In this document: piece by piece, positions 8,458-22,137 of the stretch | Numbering within the stretch: the stretch's first letter is position 1 | Layout: each line of letters starts with the position of its first letter | Program-made: the position numbers and the translations under genes | The notes under the pieces: model-generated | What the model was told of the DNA's origin: nothing | The model's database searches: none | The model's input: only the letters and a program-made list of their open reading frames with translations | From: Bryobacterales bacterium | GTDB lineage: Bacteria > Acidobacteriota > Terriglobia > Bryobacterales > UBA6623 | Assembly (NCBI GenBank): GCA_028819235.1 | Contig: JAPPMC010000094.1 | Span: forward strand, 1-53,888 | DNA length: 53,888 nt | Direction of reading: 5' to 3'

Positions 8458-9312
8458 ATGCGCCTTGTCACTATCTCGCAGGGGTCCGGTCGGCCCGAGG
8501 CCGGCATGCTCGTGGACGGGCAGGTGATCGGTCTCGAGCAGATCGGCTACCCGGACGCGATCAGCTTCCTGAACGGCGGGGAAGAGGCCCTGCGAACTGC
8601 CGAACGCCTTGCCGCGGATCGTGCCGACGGCGTTCCGTTGGATTCTGTACGGCTGCATGCTCCCGTTCCCAACCCGGGCAAGTTCATCTGCATTGGGCTG
8701 AACTACCGCGACCACGCCATCGAATCAGGCATGGAGATCCCGGAAATCCCGACGGTGTTCACCAAGTACGGCAACGCTGTCTGCGGCCACGGCGATCCGA
8801 TCATCCTCCCATCGGTGTCGGACAAGGTGGACTACGAGGCCGAACTCGGATTCGTGGTCGGCAAGCGGGCCAAGGGCGTCCGCGCCTCCGACTGGGAAGA
8901 GTACGTCTTCGGCTATACCTGCGTTCACGACGTCAGCGCCCGCGACTACCAGCTGGCGACTTCGCAGTGGACAATCGGCAAGACGTTCGACACTTTCGGG
9001 CCCTTTGGGCCCGCGCTGGTCAGCAAGGATGAGGTTCCGAACGTCGGCAACCTGAGGATCTGGCTGGACCTGAACGGCGAGAGGCTCCAGGACTCGAATA
9101 CCGACCAGCTGGTGTTCGACGTGCCCGCGCTGCTCGAGTACCTCTCGGCCGTGATGACGCTCGAGCCGGGCGACATCGTCTCAACGGGGACGCCGCCCGG
9201 GGTGGGTATGGCCCGCAAGCCGCCGATCTACCTGCGGCCAGGGGACACATGCACCGTCGGCATCGAGGGCATAGGGGAACTCGTCAACCCCTGTATCGCC
9301 GAGCCGGGGTAG
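8458..9312 (+). CDS. Fumarylacetoacetate hydrolase (FAH) family protein
   Basis: Encodes 284 aa of the COG0179/MhpD fold. Conserved features are KFICIGLNYRDHAIESG, the metal ligands E127 and E129 in YEAELGFVVG with D158 in CVHDVSARDYQ, and GDIVSTGTPPGVG near the end. Enzymes of this group hydrolyse, hydrate or decarboxylate beta-diketo acids such as acylpyruvates or 2-keto-3-deoxy sugar acids, using Mg2+ in the cytoplasm. The substrate cannot be told from the sequence; a sugar-acid role would fit the sugar enzymes elsewhere in the window. The ATG at 8458 begins the conserved N-terminus MRLVTI. It is a single gene, convergent with the atp operon, with a shared hairpin between them. Confidence 0.9.
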   Translation: MRLVTISQGSGRPEAGMLVDGQVIGLEQIGYPDAISFLNGGEEALRTAERLAADRADGVPLDSVRLHAPVPNPGKFICIGLNYRDHAIESGMEIPEIPTVFTKYGNAVCGHGDPIILPSVSDKVDYEAELGFVVGKRAKGVRASDWEEYVFGYTCVHDVSARDYQLATSQWTIGKTFDTFGPFGPALVSKDEVPNVGNLRIWLDLNGERLQDSNTDQLVFDVPALLEYLSAVMTLEPGDIVSTGTPPGVGMARKPPIYLRPGDTCTVGIEGIGELVNPCIAEPG

Positions 9313-9321
9313 CCTTCCCCC

Positions 9322-9346
9322 ACAGGGGCCGGCTGGAAACCCCTGT
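9322..9346. terminator. Bidirectional hairpin between the FAH gene and atpC
   Basis: ACAGGGG (9322-9328) and CCCCTGT (9340-9346) form a perfect 7-bp stem with an 11-nt loop in the 40-bp gap between two convergent genes. There is no strong T-run on either strand, so termination efficiency is uncertain. Confidence 0.55.
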
Positions 9347-9352
9347 AGCCGC

Positions 9353-9748
9353 CTATTGGGCTGCAGCTGCGGCGATTCTGGCCCGCGCCCGCCCGGCTGC
9401 GCGTTGTGCCCGGTCCACGTCGGTCTCCAAGGACGGGGACTCCAAGTGCTGCTCGGCGCGGGCCAGCGCGCTGCGGGCCCGGTCCACGTCGATCTCGCCT
9501 GACCGCTCCGCTCGCTCGGCCAAGACTCTCACGCAATCGCCCAAGACCTCCGCAACGCCTCCATCCAGCGCAACGCAGTTTTCGGCGCCATCCGGGCCGG
9601 AGAACGTCAGCACGCCAGTGCCCATCTTGGCGAGCAGGGGGGCATGGTCGGGCAAGACACCCAGATACCCGGTCGCAAGCGGCAACTGCACCGAGACGGC
9701 TCGCTCGTTGAGCACCGGCCTCTCAGGAACTGCGACTTCCAGCCTCAT
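9353..9748 (-). CDS. atpC: F1F0 ATP synthase subunit epsilon
   Basis: Encodes 131 aa. The N-terminal beta-sandwich carries LEVAVPERPVLNERAVSVQLP and GYLGVLPDHAPLLAKMGTGVL, the epsilon signature. The Ala/Arg-rich C-terminal helical hairpin (DVDRARSALARAEQHLE) follows. Epsilon sits on the central stalk and restrains ATP hydrolysis. I prefer the ATG at 9748, with AAGGA 7 nt upstream, over the GTG at 9778 that abuts the atpD stop. It is the last gene of the minus-strand atpHAGDC operon. Confidence 0.93.
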   Translation of the reverse strand: MRLEVAVPERPVLNERAVSVQLPLATGYLGVLPDHAPLLAKMGTGVLTFSGPDGAENCVALDGGVAEVLGDCVRVLAERAERSGEIDVDRARSALARAEQHLESPSLETDVDRAQRAAGRARARIAAAAAQ

Positions 9749-9778
9749 CGACACGTCCTTCCGGGAGCGGGCCACCAC

Positions 9779-12109
<2,331 letters not shown>

Positions 12110-12115
12110 GGCTGG

Positions 12116-13654
<1,539 letters not shown>

Positions 13655-13682
13655 ACCTATGCCCCTTCCCGGAGATCTGCGC

Positions 13683-14237
13683 TCACTGCCGTCCGGATGC
13701 AAGCCTATTGCCGAGCGAAATCAGCGCTGTGCGCAGCGAGCCGTCATAGAGCGTCGAGCCGACCTGCACCGAGCACCCGCCGAGCATCGCCGGATCTTGG
13801 AGATAGGTCGTTCGCACCCGGCTTCCCGTGACATCCCGGAAGAGGGCTTCCAGGGCTTGGCTCTGGTCTGCGCCCACTGGGCGGGCGAGGCGCACCTCGA
13901 GGGCGACCCTTCCCAAGTGCCGGTCGAGCCACGACCGGAACTCGTCCACGAACAGGGCGAAGTGCCCGATCCGCCGTTCGTCGGTGACCACGCACAGGAA
14001 GTTCACCAGCAGTGGGTCCAGTGCGGCCCGCGAGCCGATGTCCCGTATCAAGGCGCGCTTGTCCTCCGGCTTGACGACCGGTGACGACAGCGCCACACCC
14101 AGTTCCGGCGAACTGGACAGCAGTCCCTCGAATGTCTCGAGCTGTTCCAGGGCGGATTCAGGAGTGAGCGCGCACTCGGGCCTGGCCACGATCTCGGCCA
14201 GTGCCGCGACGTATCGGTTGGCAACTGCTCGATCCAT
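13683..14237 (-). CDS. atpH: F1F0 ATP synthase subunit delta
   Basis: Encodes 184 aa. It begins [16 protein letters not shown], typical of delta/OSCP. The helical N-terminal domain ([32 protein letters not shown]) and the C-terminal [32 protein letters not shown] match the family's LIGGFVVRVGDxxxDGSLR pattern. Delta forms the peripheral stalk cap linking F1 to the b subunits. It is the first gene of this operon, so the F0 genes atpB, atpE and atpF must lie elsewhere in the genome, an arrangement known in several phyla. Confidence 0.93.
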   Translation of the reverse strand: MDRAVANRYVAALAEIVARPECALTPESALEQLETFEGLLSSSPELGVALSSPVVKPEDKRALIRDIGSRAALDPLLVNFLCVVTDERRIGHFALFVDEFRSWLDRHLGRVALEVRLARPVGADQSQALEALFRDVTGSRVRTTYLQDPAMLGGCSVQVGSTLYDGSLRTALISLGNRLASGRQ

Positions 14238-14403
14238 GGGGGAGGCGCAAGTGCTGGATGCGGGTCCTCTCCCCGCAGACCAATCTCAGGCGTTCCGGGC
14301 GCCAGTGCCGACGACAATCACTCGCGACGGCTTCAACATCTCAACTTACCACAGGGCCGCATTTCGGGGACGCCCGCAGATTCGGCAATGGAGTCAGACT
14401 GGC

Positions 14404-14432
14404 TTGACGTCCGTACGGGGCACACCTATCCT
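14404..14432 (+). promoter_or_regulatory. Sigma70-type promoter for the TonB-dependent receptor
   Basis: TTGACG (14404-14409) and TATCCT (14427-14432) have an ideal 17-bp spacing. They lie about 90 bp before the receptor's ATG, in the gap divergent from the atp operon. The sequence is seen; the function is inferred. Confidence 0.5.
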
Positions 14433-14522
14433 CTAGACAGCGATACACCGATTGCCTGCTGGACTCTGGCTTGGCGGACCGCATCCGAGACACGCGGGCA
14501 GCGAATTCCGGAAGGAGGGCCT

Positions 14523-17500
14523 ATGCAGCGCCCGATGTATCTTCCCTTTTTGGTGGCCCTGCTGGCCCTTGGTTCGGAGGGGCGCGCGCAGACGATCACA
14601 GCGACCCTGCAGGGCCTCGTCACAGATGCCACGGACGCGGTCGTTCCCGGAGCGGTCGTGACGGTGACCAACACGGCGACCAATGCCGAGTTCGCTACGG
14701 AGACCGGCGTGGCAGGCCGCTTCGTGGCACCGTCGCTGCAGCCAGGACCCTATCGGGTCGCCGTTGAGGCGGAGGGATTCAAGCGTGTCGAGCGCACCGG
14801 CCTGATTCTGGAGGTCGAGCAGAGCGCCCAAATCCAGATCGTGCTCGAGGTGGGAGCTGTCACCGAGATTGTCGAGGTCTCGGCCGAGGCCCCTTTGCTG
14901 GATTCGACGACGTCCTCCATGGGACAGGTGATCGACAACCAGAAGATCATCGACCTCCCGCTCAATTCGCGGAACCCGTACCGGCTTGCCCTGCTGGTCC
15001 CGGGCGTTTCCGGGCGCATCTCCGACGTGTTCAACGGCGGCCGCATCCTCGTCAACGGTGGCCGCCCGGGCACGAACGAGATCCTTGTCGACGGCGTGCC
15101 GTCATCGCCGCCGCTTGTCAACCCGATCCAGGGATTCACCGTGTTGCCGTCGGTTGACTCTGTGCAAGAGTTCAAGGTCCAGACAAACAACTACTCGGCA
15201 GAGTTCGGCCGTAGCGGCGGCAGCGTCATCAACATGGTCTACAAGTCCGGGACGAACCGAGTCCACGGCTCGGCCTTCGAGTTCCTGCGCAATTCGGCCC
15301 TTGACTCAAACGACTTCTTCGCGAATCGCAACGGTGTGCCACTGGGCAGCTTCAAGCGCAACCAGTTCGGTGCCACCGTGGGAGGCCCCATCTCGATCCC
15401 CAAGCTCTACAACGGCAGGGACCGGTCGTTCTTCTTCTTCGGCTACGAGGGTCTGCGCGAGCGGAGAGCCGCCACTCAGGTTGCGACCGTTCCGACGCCC
15501 GCGCAACTCAGCGGCGATTTCTCCGAGACGCTGAACGCTGCCGGCAATCTGATCCGGGTGTTCGACCCCCTGACCACGCGGGACGCTTCCGGGGGAGGAT
15601 TCGAGCGCGACCAATTTCGCGGCAACGTCATTCCTTCCAGCCGGATCGCGACGGTGTCGCGCAACGTCGTCGGGTACTATCCGCGGGCCAACCGCCCCGG
15701 GGCGCGATTCACGGGAGTCAACAACTGGATCACTTCCGGGTCCGATCCGCTGGACGTGAACAAGTGGGAGGTCAAGTATGACCAAGTTGTCAGTAACGCG
15801 CAGCGGTTCTTCTTGCGCGTCTCGAGGCGCAAGTTCGACGACAACCCGCTGATCGTGTTCCCCGACGACATCGTCATCGCGAACGGCGGGCGATTCGCTC
15901 CGCAGCACTCGATCGGCGCCGCCTTCGACTACACATGGACGATCAATCCCACCCTGCTGCTCAACTTCCGCGCAGGAGTGAGCCGCATGCACCTTCCTTG
16001 GCGGCCCTTCAGCTTTGGCTTCGATCCCGTGACGAATCTCGGCATGCCCAGCTACATCCGCGACCTTGGCGACGGCATCGAATTCCCCGGCTTCGCTCCC
16101 ACGGGATACCGGAGGCTGGGCGACGGCGGTCCGAACTTCCGCCGGAACTCGTTCGAGACGCACCCGTACTCGGCCCATCTGACAAGAATCCTCAGCAAGC
16201 ACTCGATCAAGTTCGGGGGTGAGTGGCGCTTCCTGCAGGTGCACAACAGCGAGTACGGCCGCATGAATGGCAGCTATAGCTTCAACAGAGCGCCCACCCA
16301 GGGCCCGGATCCCACGCGCGCCAGCAACGCCGCCGGAGACGGACTCGCGAGCATGCTGCTTGGCCACGGGAGCGGACCCTTCACGAAGGCGTTCAAAGGG
16401 GTCAGCTCGTCGAATCACTACTACGCCCTCTACATCAACGACGACTACAAGCCCACCTCCAAGCTGACGCTGAATCTAGGGCTGCGCTGGGAGGTCGATG
16501 CCGCCCGGACTGCCCGGCACAACCGAATGAACTGGTTCAACCCCGACGTCGCCTCTCCGCTAGCCGGTCCGGCCGGTCTGCCGGACCTGATGGGCGGCTT
16601 GGTCTTCGTGGGTGTCGACGGCGTGCGGCGGGCCCAGTTCGAGACTGACTACAACAACTTCGCTCCCCGCATCGGCGTGGCGTATCAGGCCACTCAAAGG
16701 CTTGTTGTGCGATCTGCCTACGGCCTCTTCTACGCGCCGTCCCAGATGGGCGCGGGCGGCTCGGTCGGGAATCTTGGCTTTCGGTCCGACACGGATTTCA
16801 TCGGAATGATCGGCGTCTTCCCGAACCACACCATCGATGACCCGTACCCCGACGGTCTGATACCGGCACTGGGCAGTTCCCAAGGATTGCTGACTGGCGT
16901 CGGCGCCAACGTGAATGCTTACTGGCAGGACACTCGGATCCCCATGATGCACGTGTGGAACTTCAACCTGCAGTACGAGCTACCGGGCGACATCGCCGTG
17001 GAGGCTGCCTATAGCGCCAACCGAACGACCCAGCTCAATTTGGCGGGTGAGAGGGGCATAAATCTCAACCAGCTGACCGAGAGCCAGATGGCCCTCGGCT
17101 CGCGGCTGCTGGAGAGGGTCGAGAATCCGTTCTCGGGGGTCATCGGCATCGGCCCTCTTTCCAGGCCCACTGTGCCGCATGGGTTCCTGCTGCGCTCCTA
17201 CCCGCAGTACACGCGCCTGGGCAAGATGTTCGCCAGCGGTGCGGACTCCGTCTACCATTCCTTCCAGCTCAAGGCTCAGCGTCGCTTCAGTGACGGTCTG
17301 AGCCTCCTGCTGGCCTATACCAATGCCAAGCTGATTGACACTTGGTCGGGGATCTTTGCAGCTGGGACGGGCTCGAACACCCAGAACATCTACGACCGCA
17401 AGGCGGACCGATCAGTCTCCGGCAATGACATCTCCCAGCGCTTCGTTTTCAACTACGTCTACGACCTGCCCATCGGAAAGGGCAGGTCTCTGGGAGCAGG

Positions 17501-17981
17501 CTGGAGCGGCGCGGCCCAAGCGATCCTAGGGGGCTGGCAGGCCAACGGCATCATCACGCTGAGCACAGGATTCCCGCTGCGGCCGACGGCGGCCAACACC
17601 GCCCGGGCCGGCAACGGCTACCTGCGGCCCGACAACAACGGCCAGAGTGCGAAACTCTCGGGCCCCGTCGTCAACCGGCTGGACAAGTACTTTGACACAG
17701 AGGTGTTCTCCCAGCCAGAGCCTTTCACGTTCGGCAACACGGGTCGCTTCCTCCCCGACGTGAGGCGGCCAGCGACGACGAACTGGGACTTCTCGCTGTT
17801 CAAGAACTTCGCCGTTACCGAGGCCCTGCGGCTGCAAGTCCGCGCCGAGTTCTTCAATTTCACCAACACGCCCGTCTTCGCGAGCCCGAACACTGCGGTG
17901 AACAACCGGAATTTCGGTCGAATCACGCGCCAGGCCAATGCGCCGCGCCAGATCCAGTTCGGGCTCAAGCTGCTGTGGTGA
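14523..17981 (+). CDS. Oar-like TonB-dependent outer-membrane receptor with N-terminal carboxypeptidase-regulatory domain
   Basis: Encodes 1152 aa from the ATG at 14523, with AAGGAGGG 5 nt upstream. A signal peptide (YLPFLVALLALGSEGRAQ) is followed by a carboxypeptidase-regulatory-like beta-sandwich (about residues 25-110: ATLQGLVTDATDAVVPGAVVTVTNTATN). Next come a plug-like region (about 120-260, including NRNPYRLALLVPGVSGR-type and VDSVQEFKVQTNNYSAEFGRSGG motifs) and a long beta-barrel ending in the aromatic terminus LKLLW. Such huge Oar/TonB proteins are abundant in Acidobacteriota and are presumed to import or bind glycans. It is followed by a sulfatase 49 bp later on the same strand, suggesting uptake and desulfation of a sulfated polymer. 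I see no C-terminal truncation. The ligand is unknown. Confidence 0.88.
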   Translation: MQRPMYLPFLVALLALGSEGRAQTITATLQGLVTDATDAVVPGAVVTVTNTATNAEFATETGVAGRFVAPSLQPGPYRVAVEAEGFKRVERTGLILEVEQSAQIQIVLEVGAVTEIVEVSAEAPLLDSTTSSMGQVIDNQKIIDLPLNSRNPYRLALLVPGVSGRISDVFNGGRILVNGGRPGTNEILVDGVPSSPPLVNPIQGFTVLPSVDSVQEFKVQTNNYSAEFGRSGGSVINMVYKSGTNRVHGSAFEFLRNSALDSNDFFANRNGVPLGSFKRNQFGATVGGPISIPKLYNGRDRSFFFFGYEGLRERRAATQVATVPTPAQLSGDFSETLNAAGNLIRVFDPLTTRDASGGGFERDQFRGNVIPSSRIATVSRNVVGYYPRANRPGARFTGVNNWITSGSDPLDVNKWEVKYDQVVSNAQRFFLRVSRRKFDDNPLIVFPDDIVIANGGRFAPQHSIGAAFDYTWTINPTLLLNFRAGVSRMHLPWRPFSFGFDPVTNLGMPSYIRDLGDGIEFPGFAPTGYRRLGDGGPNFRRNSFETHPYSAHLTRILSKHSIKFGGEWRFLQVHNSEYGRMNGSYSFNRAPTQGPDPTRASNAAGDGLASMLLGHGSGPFTKAFKGVSSSNHYYALYINDDYKPTSKLTLNLGLRWEVDAARTARHNRMNWFNPDVASPLAGPAGLPDLMGGLVFVGVDGVRRAQFETDYNNFAPRIGVAYQATQRLVVRSAYGLFYAPSQMGAGGSVGNLGFRSDTDFIGMIGVFPNHTIDDPYPDGLIPALGSSQGLLTGVGANVNAYWQDTRIPMMHVWNFNLQYELPGDIAVEAAYSANRTTQLNLAGERGINLNQLTESQMALGSRLLERVENPFSGVIGIGPLSRPTVPHGFLLRSYPQYTRLGKMFASGADSVYHSFQLKAQRRFSDGLSLLLAYTNAKLIDTWSGIFAAGTGSNTQNIYDRKADRSVSGNDISQRFVFNYVYDLPIGKGRSLGAGWSGAAQAILGGWQANGIITLSTGFPLRPTAANTARAGNGYLRPDNNGQSAKLSGPVVNRLDKYFDTEVFSQPEPFTFGNTGRFLPDVRRPATTNWDFSLFKNFAVTEALRLQVRAEFFNFTNTPVFASPNTAVNNRNFGRITRQANAPRQIQFGLKLLW

Positions 17982-18030
17982 GGAGGGTCCGGCAGATCTG
18001 CATCGGCCACGTCGGAGCGAGGTCGGACCT

Positions 18031-19566
18031 GTGAGCACCTTCACTCGACGCGGATTCGTGGGAGCCGGGGCTGGGCTGGCGGCCACTGCATCCCCGGCCC
18101 AGGCGAGCATTCCCAGCGTGCTGTTCTTCATGCTCGACCAGTGGCGCTTCGACTGCCTGGGGGCGAACGGAAACCCTCTCATCCGAACTCCGAACCTTGA
18201 CCGGCTGGCAGCGCGCTCGGCCAACTTCACCCAAGCTTGCGTTCAGGCGCCGGTCTGCGTGCCATCCCGCATCAGCTTTCTGACAGGCCGCTACCCGCAC
18301 TCCCACAAGAACAGGGTGAACTACACGCCATACCGGCAACCCGAGGCCATGATGCAGCGCCTGTTCGGAGAAGGCGGGCACGTGACGGGCTCGGTGGGCA
18401 AGCTGCACTTCCACCCTCCCACCGTCGACCACGCGCGCAGCACGGGCTTCGATCGGGTGCTGCTGGACGACGGCATTCCACGCACGGATCCGTATTCCGA
18501 CTACGTGAAGTGGAGGGATGCAAGCGATCCTGACCGCGCCGTGCACTATCGCGCAACGGTCAGGCCGCCTCCTCCAGGGGGGAACCCATATCGTTCGGTG
18601 ATCGACCGCTACTACACTCCGACCAGTTGGACGGCGCGGGAGACCCTCGGCCTGCTTCGAGAATTCGCCCGCTCCGATAAGCCGTTCTTCCTGTTCTCCT
18701 CATTCTTCAAGCCCCATTCGCCCCACACCATTCCAGAGCCGTATGACGCCCTCTACAACGAGGTCGAGATTCCGCTGCCAGAGAAGGTAGGCCTCGAATA
18801 CATCCAATCCCTGCCTCTTCCGGTGCGCAAGATGATCCTTCGGGGGTCACCGCCCTACGGAATGGCCCGCGGTGACCTGCTGTGGCGGTATCGCAGCTAC
18901 TACGGAGACGTGACGTGGCTGGACGAGGAAATCGGCCAGATCCTGGCGGAGCTCGATCGACTCGGGCTGACGTCCGAAACGATCATCATCGTCACGACCG
19001 ACCACGGCGACCAGATGCTCGAGCACGGTCTCTTCGGGAAGAACGTCTTCTTCGAGGATTCGGTGCGAATCCCGCTGCTTGTCAGCTGGCCCGACCGCAT
19101 CCGGCCCGGCGTGTACTCGGAACTGGTCGAAACCGTGGACCTGCTCCCCAGCCTGCTTGAGCTATGCCAGCTGCCCGTCCCGGACAGCGTCCAAGGCACG
19201 AGCTTCGCGCCGCTCGTGGCCGGCAACCGCAGCGATTACACGTCCAAGGAAGCCCAGTTTGCCGAGAACATCATGCCCGAGGTGATCACCAACGGCGACG
19301 AGGGGTATTTCTTCGTACCTGGCAAGGGGATTGCCGGCGTGCGCCACCCCGATGCAAAGATGGTCCGCACAAGCCGCTGGAAGTTGAACCACTACGTCGG
19401 CCACGGCGGCGAGCTGTACGATCTCAGGAACGATCCCCGCGAACGGAGGAATCTGTACGGCGATCCCCGGCACCGGGGTACAGTCTCTGAGCTCAAGGGC
19501 CTGCTGCTGGACTGGCTGGTGACAGCCGATGAGAGCGACCAAATCGCACGCCGCTGGCTGATCTAG
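18031..19566 (+). CDS. Exported sulfatase (arylsulfatase family, formylglycine-dependent)
   Basis: Encodes 511 aa. I chose the GTG at 18031 because it gives a twin-arginine-like leader (TRRGFVGAGAGLAATASPAQA). The catalytic motif C76-V-P-S-R80 in ACVQAPVCVPSRISFLTGRYPHS contains the Cys that becomes formylglycine. Metal ligands include the early MLDQWRFD and the TTDHGDQMLEHGLFGKN segment. The C-terminal ELYDLRNDPRERRNLY is typical of the family. It probably removes sulfate esters from glycans in the periplasm after TonB-mediated capture. It follows the receptor gene closely and looks intact, unlike the other two sulfatases in the window. The substrate is not predictable. Confidence 0.9.
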   Translation: MSTFTRRGFVGAGAGLAATASPAQASIPSVLFFMLDQWRFDCLGANGNPLIRTPNLDRLAARSANFTQACVQAPVCVPSRISFLTGRYPHSHKNRVNYTPYRQPEAMMQRLFGEGGHVTGSVGKLHFHPPTVDHARSTGFDRVLLDDGIPRTDPYSDYVKWRDASDPDRAVHYRATVRPPPPGGNPYRSVIDRYYTPTSWTARETLGLLREFARSDKPFFLFSSFFKPHSPHTIPEPYDALYNEVEIPLPEKVGLEYIQSLPLPVRKMILRGSPPYGMARGDLLWRYRSYYGDVTWLDEEIGQILAELDRLGLTSETIIIVTTDHGDQMLEHGLFGKNVFFEDSVRIPLLVSWPDRIRPGVYSELVETVDLLPSLLELCQLPVPDSVQGTSFAPLVAGNRSDYTSKEAQFAENIMPEVITNGDEGYFFVPGKGIAGVRHPDAKMVRTSRWKLNHYVGHGGELYDLRNDPRERRNLYGDPRHRGTVSELKGLLLDWLVTADESDQIARRWLI

Positions 19567-19713
19567 CGGCAGGTTGCCCGTCGCAAGGCCGCGGCTGTTC
19601 CACCGGCCACGGCTTTCCGGTCAAGCCGGGGGCGCATCCTCAGGCCGACTGCGGTATCTGGGAACGAAAACGAGTGCCGTGGATGGGGACCCGGCCAGTC
19701 GGATACTGCCGCA

Positions 19714-21474
19714 TCAGGCCCTCACTTTCATGACGATCGCAGTGCGGTCGTCTCTCGGCTCGGCCTGCGCGTCGAATGCCGCGACGTCGTGAAACAGTTT
19801 GTCCAAGATTTCTTGGGCGGACCGATCCCAGTGAGCCTGCAAGATCTCCAAGATGCTGCGTTCCTCGTAGGAATCTCCTCTTGAGTTGACGGTTTCGCCG
19901 AACCCGTCGGACACGCACAGCACCACGTCGCCGGGACCGAGCTTGAGGGTTGCGCTGTCGTAGCTGGCGTTCTGGAACATTCCGAGCGGAATCCCTTCGA
20001 TCGCAACCTGCCGGGCCTTGCCGTCGCGAACCAGGAATGGAAACGGCATTCCCGCACTAGCGATCTCCAAGGCGCGGTCGGCGGGCCGCCAAGCCGCGAA
20101 GGACGCCGCGACAAACTTCGCCTCTATCTTGCGATCCAATAGTGCCTGATTCACACTCGCAAGCGTTGCAGCCGGCGAGCGGCTCGGTTCCGCGAAGCTT
20201 CGGAACAGGCCGCTCGCGAGCGCGGCGTAGATTGCAGCTGCCGCCCCCTTGCCGCTGACGTCGGCATTGAGGATCCCGAACCATCCGGCCTTGCAATAGA
20301 AGTCGAACAGGTCGCCAGAGACCACCGCCGCGGGAGCATTCCGAGCCGCGATCTCGAGACCCTCCACACTCAGGGGCGCGCTCGGCAGCAGATGGTACTG
20401 AAGCGCCCGCGCCGCGACGAGGTCGGCTGCCATGCGTGCCTCGTTGCGCGCCGTCTCCTCGTGAAGGCGCGCGTTCTCGATCGCGGCCGCGCACTGTGGC
20501 GCTAGGAGTGTCAATGTCGCCAGATCGTCCTTGCCGAATCGGGCCTCGCTGACGCTCTCAAGATCCAGAACGCCCACGAGCTTGCCCTTGAGAAGCAGGG
20601 GAACGGCCACCTCGGACTGAATCCCGGGCATGAATTCGATGTACCTTGGATCGTTCGCCGTGTTCCTCACCAAGACAGGCTCGCGAGTCGCCGCAGCCTG
20701 CCCGACGAGGCCATCGCCGATGCGAAGGTCGCTCCAACGCACACATTCGTCGAACTTGACGCCGAAATAGTGCCGCAGGTAGGGGCCCACCGGATCCTTG
20801 AGGTAGATCGCAAAGGCGTCGTAGGGAATCAAGCAGCGCACCAAGGCCGCAATCTTGCGGAGCAGTTCGTCAAGGCTGAGAAGGGTCGTGTACTCCTCCG
20901 CCACCCGGTGCAACGTCTCCAGCTTGGAGCGCTGCTTCTCTTTGGCCGCATAGAGCTGGGCAACATCGATCGCCAGGGAGAATCTGGAGGCAACCAGCTC
21001 GAGAAGGTCCGAGACTCGCGAGTCAAAGGCGGCAGGATCGGCCGACTGCAGGTCCACGACTGCGACCACGCGATCGCGGGCCAGCAGCGGGACCGCAACT
21101 TCACTGCGCACTGAGGCCACGCGACGCAGATAGCGTGGCTCTCGATCCACGTCGTCAGCCGAGACCGTCCTCCCCGTCATCGCCGCAAACCCGGTTAGTC
21201 CCTCGCCCGGTCTAATCCTGAGAGTCTTCACGAGGTCTTCGGGAAGGCCTTCGGCATGGGCGATCCGCAAGTCCCCACTCTCTTGCGGGAGGAGGACGGA
21301 GTACATCTCGTAGTCGACGATCCTGCGGACAATCCGGGCCATCTCGCGCAGCAGCGCATCGAGATCCAAGGAGTTCGCCGCTGCCGCCTCGGAGGCATCC
21401 AGAAGGATGGAGATTGCCTCGTTCCCGCCGGCCATGTCCCGGGGGATCTCCAAGAGTTGCGCAGAATCCGCCAT
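19714..21474 (-). CDS. GAF-GAF-PP2C/SpoIIE-type serine phosphatase
   Basis: Encodes 586 aa with two GAF domains (about residues 25-170 and 190-345, each ending with the SEVAVPLL...GVLDLES/AVVDLQS pattern), a short linker helix (AIENARLHEETARNEARMAADLVAARALQ), and a C-terminal PP2C-like domain. The phosphatase acidic motifs are GDLFDFY, LNADVSGKGAAAAI, CVSDGFGE and DDRTAIVM. Such RsbU-like enzymes dephosphorylate anti-sigma-antagonist proteins in partner-switching stress or signalling pathways, with GAF domains sensing small ligands. No STAS or anti-sigma kinase gene is adjacent, so the partner is elsewhere. It is convergent with the sulfatase gene. Confidence 0.9.
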   Translation of the reverse strand: MADSAQLLEIPRDMAGGNEAISILLDASEAAAANSLDLDALLREMARIVRRIVDYEMYSVLLPQESGDLRIAHAEGLPEDLVKTLRIRPGEGLTGFAAMTGRTVSADDVDREPRYLRRVASVRSEVAVPLLARDRVVAVVDLQSADPAAFDSRVSDLLELVASRFSLAIDVAQLYAAKEKQRSKLETLHRVAEEYTTLLSLDELLRKIAALVRCLIPYDAFAIYLKDPVGPYLRHYFGVKFDECVRWSDLRIGDGLVGQAAATREPVLVRNTANDPRYIEFMPGIQSEVAVPLLLKGKLVGVLDLESVSEARFGKDDLATLTLLAPQCAAAIENARLHEETARNEARMAADLVAARALQYHLLPSAPLSVEGLEIAARNAPAAVVSGDLFDFYCKAGWFGILNADVSGKGAAAAIYAALASGLFRSFAEPSRSPAATLASVNQALLDRKIEAKFVAASFAAWRPADRALEIASAGMPFPFLVRDGKARQVAIEGIPLGMFQNASYDSATLKLGPGDVVLCVSDGFGETVNSRGDSYEERSILEILQAHWDRSAQEILDKLFHDVAAFDAQAEPRDDRTAIVMKVRA

Positions 21475-21689
21475 AATTGCTCGGGCACCCTCGGAACGTC
21501 GCCGGGCGAATCACCCCCGGTGCCCCAGCACAGGTCCCGCCAAGGGCCGATCGTCCTCTCAAGTTCAGACTAGCCCACCTTTTGGCGCCATGCGGGGGGC
21601 TCGCGCTCGCAAAGCGACGGCAAGCCCGAAGCTGGGACCGCCCGATCAGAGGCTCCGAGCTAAAGGCTCTGAGTGTGCCGCAGGCCCAA

Positions 21690-22110
21690 TCGGGTGGATT
21701 GCCGGGTAACACCGTGGCCCGTCTCGACCCTGCCGGGACCCACCACCAGCATGACCGTAGCCTGCTGGGGCCCTTTGACGCTTCCGGAGGCCACAACCTT
21801 GAGGTTCCCGCCCACCCTCCGCCGAATCAGATCGCTGTGGCGAACTTCACCTGTTCTAATCGCCATAGTCGGCTGTGTTTGCCACTACCGTGGCCCCGGC
21901 AAGCGCGGCCACCGCACAGGCCTCAACGCACTGCTGGTCTGTTGGAGTCGGAATGTCCAAAGCCACCTTCCGCCGAGCCTCTTCGTATTCCGTGATCTCG
22001 GCGACCGCCCTCATGTCCACGATCGCGGCATCAAAGTCGCCGGACCGGAGAGCGACGATGTCAGCCAGCATTCGCGTGTCCCCCAGTCGAAACGTGGATC
22101 TATCAGCCGC
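21690..22110 (-). pseudogene. DeoC-like (deoxyribose-phosphate aldolase family) C-terminal remnant
   Basis: Two overlapping minus-strand frames read as the second half of a DeoC/LacD-like TIM barrel. One has ADIVALRSGDFDAAIVDMRAVAEI, like NIGxLKSGDYDxVxxDIRAVVE. The next frame has RHSDLIRRRVGGNLKVVASGSV then MLVVGPGRVETGHGV, like the VKASGGI...GATRIGTSSG end of the family. A frameshift near 21860 separates them. The N-terminal half is missing: sequence upstream is the IS630-like transposase remnant starting at 22138, so the IS probably truncated the gene. No activity is expected. Confidence 0.55.
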
Positions 22111-22137
22111 CTAGTGTTTCGTCCCATTAATATGTTT